This document shows, one piece after another, positions 10,440-23,062 of a stretch of DNA of 64,000 bases. Every line of letters starts with the position of its first letter. Within the stretch, counting starts at the first letter, position 1. The notes under the pieces were generated by a model. It did not search any database and had not been told where the DNA came from. It saw only the letters and a program-made list of their open reading frames with translations. The DNA is taken from contig NC_084671.1 of assembly GCF_028389875.1 (NCBI RefSeq), positions 1,372,501 through 1,436,500 on the forward strand. Reading direction: 5' to 3'. Made by a program: the position numbers and the translations under genes. Origin of the DNA: Rhea pennata (Eukaryota > Chordata > Aves > Rheiformes > Rheidae).

Positions 10440-11270
10440 TCCCATTACCGCCTACCGCTCTTCATTAACGAAGGAGCAGGGCAACATCGCCACGTCCCCG
10501 CGCTGCGGCGCGGCTCTGATGGAGTCGCGTCCCTCATCAGACCGGCAGCCCGGCCTGGAGCGGGCGGCAGGTCCCACACCGCTCCCAGAGCGGCTGCCTC
10601 AGGGCCCCACTCCGCGAAGGGGAGACCTCTCCGGCACCGCCCTGCCCCCACGTCCGGCGCAGCCTTCCCGCCGCGCCACAGCCCCCATCGCCTCAGGCAA
10701 CAAAGGGGCGGACGCGACGTCCCGGCCCCCCCTCAACGGCTCCCTCGCGCCTCCGCGCGAGCGCCGGCCCCGCCCTCCCCCCCCCCAACGGCCCCCCCAA
10801 CGGCCCCGCCGCGCGAGCGCCGGCCCCGCCGCGCGAGCGCCGGCCCCGCCCTCCCCCCCCCCCAACGTCCCCCTCAACGGCCCCGCCGCGCGAGCGCCGG
10901 CCCCGCCCTCCCCCCCCCCAAAACGGCTCCCTCAACGGCCCCGCCGCGCGAGCGCCGGCCCCGCCCCCCCCAACGGCCCCGCCGCGCGAGCGCCGGCCCC
11001 GCCCCCCCCTCAAACGGCCCCCTCAACGGCCCCGCCGCGCGAGCGCCGGCCCCGCCCCCCACCCCCGGCCCCTTCCCGCCGCGCGAGCGCCGGCCCCGCC
11101 CCCCACCCCCGGCCCCTTCCCGCCGCGCGGCGCCGGTAGCGCAGCAGCATCGCTGAGGAAAAATCTTCACGTTTAAACGCTCCCCGCCCCGATTCGCCTC
11201 TCCCCACCTCGGGGACAAGAAAACGACCTCGGGGCAGGCGGGGTTGTAAAACACACCCGGAAAGGTCACT
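10440..11270. promoter_or_regulatory. Intergenic CpG island
   Basis: CpG dinucleotides are dense from about 10440 to 11270, against a CpG-poor background. Part of this is the minisatellite, but the shoulders (10450-10700 and 11140-11270) are also CpG-rich and contain GC boxes. It could be an orphan promoter for a non-coding transcript or simply a GC-rich repeat; the sequence does not decide. Confidence 0.5.
10739..11140 (+). repeat. CpG-rich minisatellite, eight core copies plus a partial
   Basis: The 20-bp core GCGCGAGCGCCGGCCCCGCC recurs eight times with a ninth truncated copy near 11121-11140. Spacers are C-runs and CAACGGCCCC-type segments of varied length, so the unit is about 20-65 bp. 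The minus strand is therefore G-run-rich and potentially G4-forming. Stop-free proline/alanine/arginine-rich frames through it are products of composition, not genes. No such block is a known part of ARHGEF26 or DHX36. Confidence 0.9.
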
Positions 11271-11813
11271 CTAGACAGTCACTAATTCGACATTCTACCA
11301 CCCAAAATAGCTTTGCCAGCCTCACCCGTCTCTACATTCCCGTTAGTTAAAAACTACACGGAAGCCTTTCTGGCAGCTGGCCCTTACCGCTTGTAGTTCC
11401 GTTGTCTTCTGGATGGGGCTGAGTCCCGTTTCCCTCCTGGGGGCTGTGAAAGGCTTCGGGGACAGCTTTGCTAAGCACAGGAACAGAGCTGCGACACGGA
11501 CACGGTCCCGCAGCCTCCAGCGGAGAAGTGGCAGCCTGGCTGAAGCTGTAAATAGCTGCAGCTGTGGCTGCAGGTGCAGACACAAGGAGTTGCTGATTAA
11601 ACTGATCCTGCTTTCTGATCTCTAGTTAAACACCTGTGCGTTAATTTCAGGAGCGGGGCCTTCCCCAGGAGGGAAGCCCTGGAGGAAGGGGGCAAAGGGA
11701 AGGCACAGGTTCAACACGCTCGGCCACGCTACTCTAAACCCAAAACAGACACCAAGTTTGGAAGCACTCAAACAAACTATGCACATATAAAATACCACTT
11801 TAAAGAAAAGTCT

Positions 11814-11819
11814 TTTAAT
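11814..11819 (-). terminator. DHX36: Candidate polyadenylation signal ATTAAA for DHX36
   Basis: The common variant hexamer on the minus strand, about 810 nt beyond the stop. A second ATTAAA lies at 12298-12303. No canonical AATAAA is nearby. Confidence 0.35.
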
Positions 11820-12138
11820 GTAGTACTACATAACCCATACACATACTGCTTTAAAAAAGAAAAACTAGAATACGATGAAACCTTCCCAAGCTCACTCCCA
11901 TCGTGATTTTCATCCAAGTATCATTCCTGTCATTAACTGTTTAGTGTTTTAGTCAATACCAATGACTGATGGGCATGGAAGGCAAAAAAGATGAACTGAA
12001 TTAAAGAAAGGAGAGAATATTTTTGAAGATTGTTTCTTCCCACAGTAGAAATACAACATTTGTTTTCAAGTTTAGGTTATAATTAAATTACAATTACTTT
12101 CTGTGGAAATGTTGGTGAAGGAAACTGCTGCACTGCTA

Positions 12139-12139
<1 letters not shown>

Positions 12140-12197
<58 letters not shown>

Positions 12198-12215
12198 TAC
12201 ACACACACACACACA
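12140..12215. repeat. (AT)n(AC)n compound microsatellite
   Basis: About 24 AT units run into interrupted CA/AC units. It lies in the inferred DHX36 3' UTR, where the transcript would read (GT)n(AT)n. The AT part can fold back on itself. Confidence 0.9.
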
Positions 12216-12626
12216 ACAGGTATAAATACTCCCTTTCCATCCCAATTTAAAAAAAAGGGGGGGGGAATGTTTTTACCAATGGCAAGATGACGACAGTTTA
12301 ATTAAACAGTATTTTAGCAGGTTTTTTGAGTATCTGTTACCTGATAGAAAAAAAAAAAGTTACTGTTTTAGAGGAGTCAGCAGGGGCAGAACAAGAACAT
12401 ACACCAACTATCACTGCTAGCATTGCATTTTCTCTTATTTAAAAAAGCTACACTGAACATAGAATACCATGCATATACAGATATTACCAACTATTCTGAA
12501 ATAACTGCTCTTCAGTATGAGGGAATTACCAGCTTGCCCTAAAAAGCTTTTCTTCTACCTAAATAAATGTTATAAAACAAAAAACAAAAATGGTAAGTTG
12601 GCTTTATCAACACAAATGAAAGTGTG

Positions 12627-12812
12627 TCAACTGTAGCGTTCATTCTGGAATCGAGGAGCATAGTTTCTCGCACTTTCATTCTCCTGTGTTGTGATTAAGT
12701 CTATAATAGCTGTCAGCACTGCTGTATCCCTGGATTTAATATCATTCCAGTCCACAGGGTGTGGGTTTTCTATTTTCTCTTGTAGAAGATCATCAAGCTC
12801 TTGCCTTAAATT
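12627..12812 (-). CDS. DHX36: DHX36 coding exon 25 (residues 923-983 and stop)
   Basis: Encodes [40 protein letters not shown], then a C-terminal extension ending FQNERYS and TGA. Acceptor ttttcag. Confidence 0.96.
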   Translation of the reverse strand, partial: NLRQELDDLLQEKIENPHPVDWNDIKSRDTAVLTAIIDLITTQENESARNYAPRFQNERYS

Positions 12813-15800
12813 CTGAAAACAAAAATTTTGTGGGAATGAAAAAGAGAGACACATTTAGGAAACTATATATAACAATGTTACCATAGTAAATTAAATGCCT
12901 TTCACATGCCCTTTTCCTAATCTTAGTCACCTACCTACTATTCTAATGTTAACTCATTTCACCATTGTTAATTGCAAGATCAAATGCTGCTTCTCAGAAA
13001 CCAGTAGTTCTACCTTTTGTGGCAGATAACCATCTCTGGGTGTGGCAGCAACCATATGGTCTGTAATAACCTACATATCCACAAACTGACCATTTCAAGA
13101 TTTAAAATGTTTAAGTAAAAAAATATCAGATGTGGTATCTCATATCAAACAAGGCTCTGCTTAGCTCCTCTTTCCACTAGAACTTAATAATGCTAGACTG
13201 AAGATCCTTAACTTACTGTTTCCACATCCATGTGGGTACAAACTGATCAAGTAATCCTATAGCTTTTGTTATGGAAATCCACACAGACAAAGCTCTTCAA
13301 ATCTGCCACAGTAAGACATGTTTATAGTTCCTTCAAACAAAGGCTAAGACTCTTCTCTGAAGCTTCTATAGTTTTTCAGTATCCTCTGTGAACCATAGTC
13401 TTTTCAGCAACAGTTGCACCAGCTAAACAAGAACATCTTCTCTGTATTCCCAATGCCTTAAGGAGGCACATAGCCTGATTCTCCCAAGCCATGTTACTGC
13501 ATTGGACACTCAAAAATTCTTAATGTCTGCTTATTTGTTCTATTAAGGCCAAACACATAAGGAAGTATGTTACTGTTTACTTCTGCCCAGTTTGTCAAGC
13601 AATAGACTGCTCAGAATATTATTTCTGCTACAACTTTTTAATTTACATTCATCTACAAACCTTCAGTAACTACCTTGTGTTCTGCAGCTTAAAAATAAAC
13701 CACATATGACCAAAACCCAGAACTCTACTGGACCCACATTTTGCCAGCAACTGAATTTGACACACTGCTTCATTAAAAAATTGCTCCTAGTAATTCTGTA
13801 AGATTATTAAGAACAGGGCTGTCAGATTTCATCTGCCTCACTGTAACTGGCATTTTATTAGTCACTACTGAGAAACACTGGGTTCAGTGTCCAGTTATGT
13901 ATACTATACACAGTCTCCTTGATTATACTTGAATAGCATCACTTGCTCAAATAGAGAAATTCAGCCTTACTTCCCAGAGTCACCTTGTGAGAAAGCCACA
14001 TACTGTTTAAATGCAAATATACATGTACACTATACAAATGTAAACCTAACATTATTTGAACTACTTACTGGGAATACATTAAAAACATTCGTTATCTTCC
14101 TAGAGCAATGCATTAGTGGATATACAGTAATATCAAATACAGAAATCCTCTAAGAACAACCAATGTTACAGTAAGTCTTCCATGTATGTTGTTATTATTA
14201 AACATATTTACCTTAACTAATTGTGCTATTCTTGCTGGAGACTGGAAAACAATCCACTCATCCACAGCAATGGTATCCTGATCTTTATCTTTCTGAATGG
14301 ATATATCTCCTCCAAAGAACAAGAGACAGTATGGAGAAACCTCTGTACAATCATATAAGTAAATCTGCAACAAGAAAAATTGTCCGATCACCCTTTAAAG
14401 CCTATTAAAGGATAATAGGCTTTAATAAAATACAATACTTAGCCCTTAATAAAATACAATACAAAAAGTTCCAGAAGATTATTTTTCAGAGTCATTCCTC
14501 GATTTACAAAACAGATCTATAGTGACTGAGTTGAAAGAGTTACATAAAAGCAGTATTTGATTAAACAAGAAATCAAACCAATTATTTGATTAGTAATCAG
14601 AAGAAAAAAATTGTCTAACGAACTTCTTCCATATATTCAAGACTGTCACACTGGATAAATGGAAAGAAAAACAGCTGTCTCTGTCAGAAGCAGGTATTTT
14701 ATCCTTAGTTTTATGAAGATGTAAACATCTAGCACAGTTTAGTACATCAGTTGTTTGTGGAACAAAGGAATGACCCAAAACAAGAAGGCTTCAAAAACAA
14801 AGCTGGTGCACACCTTCCAGCCCACTGTAACAGGCACCTTCATCCAGCCTTATTAAAGAGCTACAAAAATAAATTACACAAAAATATGAACTTTCACATA
14901 CACTGCTAGTTCTCATCTTCAAATGATACACAAGCCAGTTATAATGGAATTCTGTCTCTTCCACATTAACAGATTTAGGATGAATATTAACTGTTCCATC
15001 TGTCTTGGTGCAAACCTTCACCCTTAAAAGAAGAAAAATATTTTTTGTTTTAAGACTGAAATAAAACATTGAAGACTCAGCAAATTATGTCCAAATGTAA
15101 AAAACTCCCCCCCCCCAAAACGCTACTACAATGTTCTACTACAATGTTCTAAACTAAAAATAGAGGCATTCAAAAAAATTTTGACTTCTTTCTTACAAAG
15201 ATTACAAAACAATAGGCTATATGAATTTTTCTCTCTCTATTTGAGAAGCCTCAATTCTTCACTAAACATATCCCCTTAAAGCAAGCTGTAGTTCTCAGGA
15301 AGGAAAAAAAAAAAAACAGCATTCTTTTTCCAAAAGAAGGGCACAGTAACTTACTGTATTTTGTTACACAAACCAAATGTGTAAATGTGGGAAAAAAAGC
15401 ATAAGCAACTTGCATATCTGAGTTCTTTGCTCTATGTTAAGAGGTGGCAACTGTGGAACAACAGACTTTCAACCCCTTTCACTTTCAACCAATCTAGAGT
15501 TGTGACAGTCTTTAACACTTACCTACCTTTAACAGAATTCCACTCAAGGGGTAACCTTCAAATGCTTTGATTATATTTACCATCTGAAAGCACATTTACT
15601 TCCCAATGTAATAATGCTTTCAAAGAATAAAAAGAAATCAAGCACAATATGAAATAGTTGTTTTTCTCCCTTATCTCAGAGCTGTAATTCTTCAGCTGTG
15701 GGTCACGGAGTTCTCTATGCCTTGTGCACAGAAAGAATATTTTACAAAACAGAGTTAACTGTTTGAGTAAGTCTAAGGACTCCTCCTGTTCTAAACATTT

Positions 15801-18800
15801 ATTCTAGCAAAACGATTTGAACAACAAATCTCTTGCTTAGAGATGATATAAAACTGAACCTTCCTGAGCAACTTGTTTACACCTAGCTCCACCATGTGGC
15901 AAAGTCAGCGATACACCACCTTGCATCAAGCTGACTGAGTTTAAGTTAAACTGAGCTATAGCTGGCAAGTACTAGCCAGCTGACAGTCCATTTTAAGTTA
16001 GGTAATCTAATTTTGACAAAGTAGAATTTTGACCAACTGTTCTTATTCCTTTCACACAAATAATCGCCTGTGCATTTTTTTAAATTAATTACAATTACTC
16101 ATAGCATGTTATTTTCACATTGCACATCAGAAAGATGATCTAAACATGCAATCCTTCATTCTGTCCTGCATTAGGAATATCTATATTCTGAGGAGTAGAT
16201 TGTTAATACTTTGTTCATAGGCGTATATATGTTCTGTTAATGTAAGAAGTGATAATCAGCAGACCAGAGTTGCTGAGCTTGCCAAATAATAAGATATACA
16301 TACATATATACAAATTAAATCAGGTATCCAAATGGTTAAACAATGTCGCAGTTTCAGTAAGTGGAAGTCAAAAATCCCATGTTCTGGTCTATCATTTGCA
16401 GATGAAGTAATTTGCACTGTGACCAAGCTGCACAAAGAACTTCATACATTCAAGCTGTTGCTTTGCCTTGCCAAACAACCTAATGTAGAAAACATCTCAA
16501 ATACAAAACAAGACTATTCCAAATCCTTACATTTTTCTCTTTTTGCTAAAGCTCGGCCGGATCTTTGCAACTTTTGGATATAAGCCAGCACAGATGACTG
16601 CTTTGAGTAACTTCTCATTATCTGTAGAGGACAGCAAAATAAATAAAGCAGTTCTGCAAGTAAATTTCAACTTTAGGAAAAATTTCCATTTCCTTCCACT
16701 CTTCACCTGAGTTGGTATTAGATTTGGGGTCCTTGGGGTCTCTGCTATTCACAAATCCAGCTGCAAGAAGATGCTCGGCAAACTGTCCTTTCATATTATG
16801 CAGCATCTAGGAAAAAAAAAAAAGGAAAAAAAAAAGAAAACAATGTCCCAGAATGACTGTGTGCCAAAGACTCCTCCCTGTTCCCCCCAGACATAATCTT
16901 CTTTTTTCAAAACTATTTAGATGTTACCTGAAGTGTATTTGAAGAGAGGAAATACTCCCAGCAATAGTCTTTTTCAGTTCTGAAGCCACGACGTCTAGTC
17001 TCTTCCCAGCCCTAGAAATTAAAATAAAATCATAGTTCAAAAGCATTTAGAAGTGAATAAATACATACAAACAAAAGAGACAGTGCAAAAAATGGGTATC
17101 AGTACGCAATGTGACTACATTCTTCTCTAGAAGAAAGAAAGTAAACTGTTTGATTTCTTTGTATATCATATAGCTGGCTATCTTATAAGTAGCAAAATGT
17201 GCATGAAAACACAACTTCACAACTTTACATTTTGATCAAAAGTTTTCTTTCTTTTTTTTTTTTTTTTTTTTTTGATAATGAGGAGTGAAATATAGCCAAG
17301 TTTTCCAGAACTTTGTCTGTTGCTATTAGTAAGCCTGGGTAGCAACATCATTTCCAAGCACCATTCTCTTCTTAGTCCAGTGAACAGGTAAGTCTCCAAT
17401 ACATCTGTAGTCAGCTTCAGCCTCCTATAGAGGCCAGAAGGACAAAAGTTACTGTCTTAGTGATTTTTGAAGGGCAAATGGAAAATTCTCAGAAAAAGGT
17501 TTGACTATGTTCAGCTCATTAAGTATACATTTAGAGAACAGTCATCTTTAACTATTAAGTTCAATTTTCCTGCTCTTCATACACCTATCCACAAGAAATT
17601 AGGCTACTGAGTTTGAGGACAAGATTCCTTAACACTAAAAGGATGGAAATTAATGTTCTCTTGTGCCCTAATGTGTTCTTGTAGAAACCAAGTTCTCAGC
17701 ATTCATTGATCAGACTCTTCCTTAGAATAAAGCATATTGCTCAAGAGCTTTACAGGAAAAAACCTACCGTGAAAGCATTCACCACAGTTAGATGATCACT
17801 TTTAGTATTCTTGGACAGTTCTTTTCTTCTTGCATCTGCTACTTTCTCTTTGCCCTAAGAACAATTAGAACCTATAAAATATTCATGACTGATAAGCTAT
17901 TCTTTCTTCCAGTTCTCTTTTCCTAATTAAAGTACATATACATCAATACTTCACATGCAACATATATGAAAACTAAAGTCACTCTGCAGGCAGAGGCAAT
18001 ATCTGACAGTACATCAAAACAATTACTAGCAAATGTAATTAATGTGAAATTAAGATTAAAGGGCTTTTAAACTACAATATTTTAGTTTGTATTTTAACAT
18101 CCTTTTGGGTTTCTTAACATATTATGTGTAATTCTCTCAGGAACTTTACCAGAGGAATGACAAAAGGGTCTTTGAAGCTGAGGCTAGCTGCAATTGTAAG
18201 TACTGGATCCAAGCAACAAAATAAAGCTCCAAAAAGGATCATTTTCCCAATATGTGGTTCAACTGGTAGTCGTGCTAAATGGACACCCAGTGGAGTCAGT
18301 TCTTCTTGTCTGTCCAAAGCATTCTGCCAAAAAAAAAAAAAAAAAAAAAAAAAGTAAAATCCGCACAGTGTTTGAAATGGTGAGGATTTCCCTAAAGCCC
18401 AGAAGTAGCCATTGGTACACCTAGAGAACAAAGGGAGCTCTAACAGCTGGAGAACGCAGCTACCTTTAATAACATAAGGTAGGAAAGCAATTACGCAAAT
18501 TATAGAGAACTAGAAATTTAAATTTAATACTGTCCTTTTTGGAAAGCGGAAAACATCATTAATTGTGTTTCAAGCAGCTTACTGGGATCAGTGTCTTCCT
18601 GGACAAAGACATAAAGACTTTTTAAAGACTTTTCAGTATCTTGTTCTCCTGATCAAACTTACTTTTAGACTTCTTCTTTCCCTCAGTATCGCTTTTGTTC
18701 TTATTTACTCTGCCCTTTGCTACCATACAGCCCTGTCACAGAACATTTGTCTAAGCATTTACAGAACGCTGCCATCAATCTGAACACTGCTCTTCACCTA

Positions 18801-21800
18801 AATCAGATGTAGTAATAAATTAAAACAACTGATTTGTAAGGGTAATACCCCCCCGCAAAAAAAAACAAAAAACAAACAAAAAAAACAACAGCACAAACAT
18901 GTCCATAAACCCTCAGTCTCCATCATGCAAATGATACGCATTTTTTTGCAACTGACAGTACAAAGGGGCTTTTCTAGCTTGTTTGTTCCATCAGCCCCAG
19001 TAATCAGTGATCCCTTCCCATTCACAAGACCACTGACATACAAAATCTCTCCCTCATCGGCATTAACTGCTCACAATTAAAAAAGCTACACACACCCACG
19101 CATAAACTACGCATCTCAGTCTCTTAACTGATCCAGCAGGGACAGGAAGGCTAATGTGGACATAGCCATGAGCAAGATGCTATGGAAGCAAAGACTTAAA
19201 TATCTATACAGAACCTAAAGAAAAGGTATGTATGTGTTTTGAGTATGCAGCCCATAAAACTTCACCTACGGATAATGAAAATTACTTCCTCCATTAGCAC
19301 AGGAGGACAGAACACTGTACAACTCTGATATACAGTGGGCTTGCAAAAGACAATAACGGGGTTCAAATACCTAGACCTGCACAGTCAGAATCATCTTTGG
19401 TAAGAAACAGTTTAGTAACATGGCTCTAAATCAAATGTTCCTTGCAAGAAATTGTACATTAAATAATACTTTACCAGCTCCATTAGATGGTTTATGGCTA
19501 ACATTACAGCATCACGAGATGGTGGATCCATTAGTTTGCTCAGAAAATAAGCAATTCCACCAAGCTTTAGAATCTGGTTGGCAAGGGAAACAAACAGAAA
19601 AAAAAAATCATCAAGTGGGTATCTAGTCAAATTGGTATGATTGCAGTAATTAAGAAGAGTTGTGAATAATTCACAGCTTGAGTTAAAATTTCATTAGCTA
19701 AGGACTAAGGGGAAAAATAAAAAATTATTAGTGAAGAAATTTTACATATAAGTAATATATGTACTCAATATGTACGCACATGTTATGTTAACAGTTAAGT
19801 CATGAACTCCATTGCTTTTAAGTGGTATTTATGACTTCATTTTCAAGAATGAATGATAGAAGAAAAATTCAATACAAATTGGCAAAAAGGAAACCTCATG
19901 TCAGTTCTAAAACTACCCTTTTGTAAAATTTTTCAAAGATGTGTCCCATGACACACTGGCACTCCCACAGAAACTCCTCTAACAGAAGGAATGATACTTT
20001 TGGAGAAAAAAAAAAAGCACGGTGCAAATTTGTGTTAATAGTTTGAGGGTTTTTTAGCTTTTTAATAGCTTTTATTATAGCCCAGCTTTTATTCATATTA
20101 GGCAAAAACATTCTTTTCTTGTTCTATCTACATGCAAGTATACATTTCGAAAACTTTGTTACAATTATTAGCTAAAGCTATTGTACTCCAAGTATATCAG
20201 AATTCTGATTTGAAGACAACTCTAGCCTCAGAGCTGTATTAACTTGATCTCTTATTCCCTTGTAAAAGTAAATACATTCATCTGAAGATTCATATACTTA
20301 CCTTGATTTGTAAACACAGTTCCTCCAAAGGTGTCCTCAAGATCTCTGGTAACTGATAATCATCTAGAAGGCTAGCACGCAGTCCATTGTATAGATGGTA
20401 ACAATGACCTGGCTGAACTCTGTAATATATTTACATTTTAAAAAGGTACTTTTTCCTAAGATACTGTTATGTTATGACTGTGTTTATTTTTAAACAGAAC
20501 CCCCCAAGGAATTAAAACTGAAGTGAATTCAACTGTAAAGCCATTTCAGCCTTTGGAAATATAGATCAAACACCAAACAGAAGCTCCCTATCAACTCCTC
20601 AAAAAGAGCAACAAGAAGATCAGAGAAGAATACTAAGTCTGTGAAGAACTTACAAGAGAAAATACTCCATGAAGTATTTTGACAGATTTCAACTAATTTA
20701 GTATATAGCTAAGTGATATTAATTTACAAGCAATTTTGCTTTAATGTATTGTATCCTCACAAATGAAGTATGAGAAAAAACACCATCAACACAATGAATA
20801 CAAAACCCCAAAACATGCACAACTTTTATTGCTCTATAAGGAAGAGGGAAACCCCTCACTTCTGAATGCAGTGCAAGTCAGTTTCCCAGAAAAATGGTGA
20901 AACTGTTCTTTCAATACAAGCAAGAGACCATTGTGCTAGCATCTGCTTCTGAACAAATGAAAAAACAAAGTAGCATTATCTTTAACATGCTTTAATGTGG
21001 CTACCACATCAAAGTTCTGTGTTCCAACGGTGATAGAGGCTTAACACCAAAAAAATTTTCTAACTAGCTTTGTTATATTACCTTCCTGCTCGACCTTTCC
21101 TCTGCTTGGCATTAGCTTTACTAACCCACTCTGCCGCCATTGTGCTGATGTTGTTCTGTGTATCAAAGTGAGTTTCCTTTATTTTTCCACCATCTATAAC
21201 GAACACCACATCATCTATTGTAATGCTGTTTGAAAAGAGAGACAAAAAAAGATGTAATTCCTCATCTTTACAAGTTCAACTCAGAATTTTAAAGAGGTTC
21301 AGCATCTCCTTACCCCCTCCCAAATTGTAAACCAATAATAAAAATTCTGTGTTAGGAATTTCATTAAGAATTACATTAATAAGCAGTTCAAGAAAGAGCC
21401 TGATCTACTCTCCTAGATCTCGCAGAAGCCGCAACATGGGGTTAAGAAGTTGATGTAAACAGGTAGGTAGCCTGGATTTATCACATAAACAGGTGCAAGT
21501 CATTTTAACCATTCATGTTTTGATTGTTAGACACAACTGTTAAAGGAAAATCCCAGGTTAGTCTATAAACATCTCTAAAGATAAACTGTTACAAAATGAA
21601 TGGTGCAAATATTTTAAAAACAGGTTTATATTTTCAATTTCACAAAATAAACAGAAGTGTTAAAGTATAGCTTTTTTTTCAGGCTGTATAGCTATTTACC
21701 TAGTCTCTGCAATGTTGGTAGCAATCACGATTTTCCTTACTCCTGGTGGGGTCTTCTTAAAAACCTGTAATTATCCATTGTCCATTTAGCATGTTTGCCA

Positions 21801-22173
21801 AAAGCAAAAGCATGTTCATGGTAGTTGCGTAAAGTTACTTTATTACATAACAATAAAGAAAAAGCATACCTGAGTCTGGTTAACAGTAGGCATCAACGAA
21901 TGTAAAGGTATAATAATAAACCTATCTGAAAATTAAAACAGTAGAAGATAGGGTGTAAGCACAGAAACATTAACTGTACAGGAAAATTAAGTATATTGGA
22001 TAGAGAAATTATGATGCAAATAAATTCATTGTTTCTTATTCTGAACTATCTTTGATCATATAGATATACACACATCTTTCCAGACTTTTGTCAGCACTGT
22101 TCAACATATCAGTATTAAATCTCCTCCTGACTAGCATTTATCTAGTCCTAGCTGAACTGTAAATGTTTTTTTT

Positions 22174-22204
<31 letters not shown>

Positions 22205-23020
22205 GAGGAGAAGGGAGTTGGAAGTCACAGGCGGTATATCACAGAAATATAGATTTATATTCTAGAATCTCAGAGGGATATAATCTGAATAAACTAAATA
22301 CCAGCTATAATGGGGAATGAGAGAACTGTACTTCTGGGCCAATAACTGCATATACAGCTCAAGATCATTTTTCTGATAATTTATGTTAGACTTCTATCAA
22401 GTCTTTCACCACAACAAATATTCACTGCCACCCATAACTTAAGTGACCAAGGCACCAATGAAATACATTATATCTCTAAACCAAAAAGTTTCATTAATTC
22501 ACGAATTATTTTTTTTTTACCTATGATACATTAATGATTGTATTCCTCTGCTGAAATGGCTTGCATTAATTATACAGCGGACAGGCACATTAAAAAACAA
22601 AAACAAAAAACAAAACACAAACGAGCTGGTAACATTAGGCTTCAAACCAATTCCAGTCCTCCCTAAATGCTAGCAAGCCATAAAAATACATGTATCCATC
22701 AAAAAGCTAAAATTCCTTTATGGCTTTTTATTTCAGAATCTGTCATTTTGTATTTTGCTACGTTGACTTGACAAGTTTAAGAAGTTATATGAAGTTATGT
22801 AGAGTAATTTAGATTTTTAACATCTCAAATTATTAGCTACTCAAGATTAATAAACTCACAAGAGTCAATTTTTCAATAATCCAAAGCATCTCCCACTCAC
22901 GTTGTTTTTGCTTAAATATGAATGAAGAACTCAAAGCATTAATACAGGTAATAGAGTTGTCTCTGCTAGTAATATTGCACAATATATCAAATATAGCCCT
23001 TATTTCTGGAAGCCCCGTAA

Positions 23021-23062
<42 letters not shown>

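Larger units (their letters stand above)
7911..11790. other. Convergent intergenic region between ARHGEF26 and DHX36
   Basis: No protein gene is supportable here. The region separates the tails of two convergent genes and holds the direct-repeat pair, poly-G runs, G4 motif, AATAAA plus poly(A) tract and CpG-rich minisatellite listed separately. Composition changes abruptly from AT-rich to more than about 80% GC over 10.44-11.15 kb. The part at 11.28-11.79 kb is moderately GC-rich and unremarkable. Confidence 0.7.
11790..12626 (-). other. DHX36: DHX36 3' untranslated region (extent inferred)
   Basis: Follows the DHX36 stop codon on the minus strand. There is no AATAAA within about 800 nt, but the variant ATTAAA occurs at 12298-12303 and 11814-11819, giving a 3' UTR of about 330 or 830 nt. 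The longer form would contain the AT/AC microsatellite at 12140-12215. Confidence 0.5.

Noticed and set aside
10431-11156. Stop-free proline/alanine/arginine-rich frames on both strands
   Set aside because: They arise from a GC-rich tandem repeat with few stop-like triplets; several frames are open at once and none resembles a protein family.
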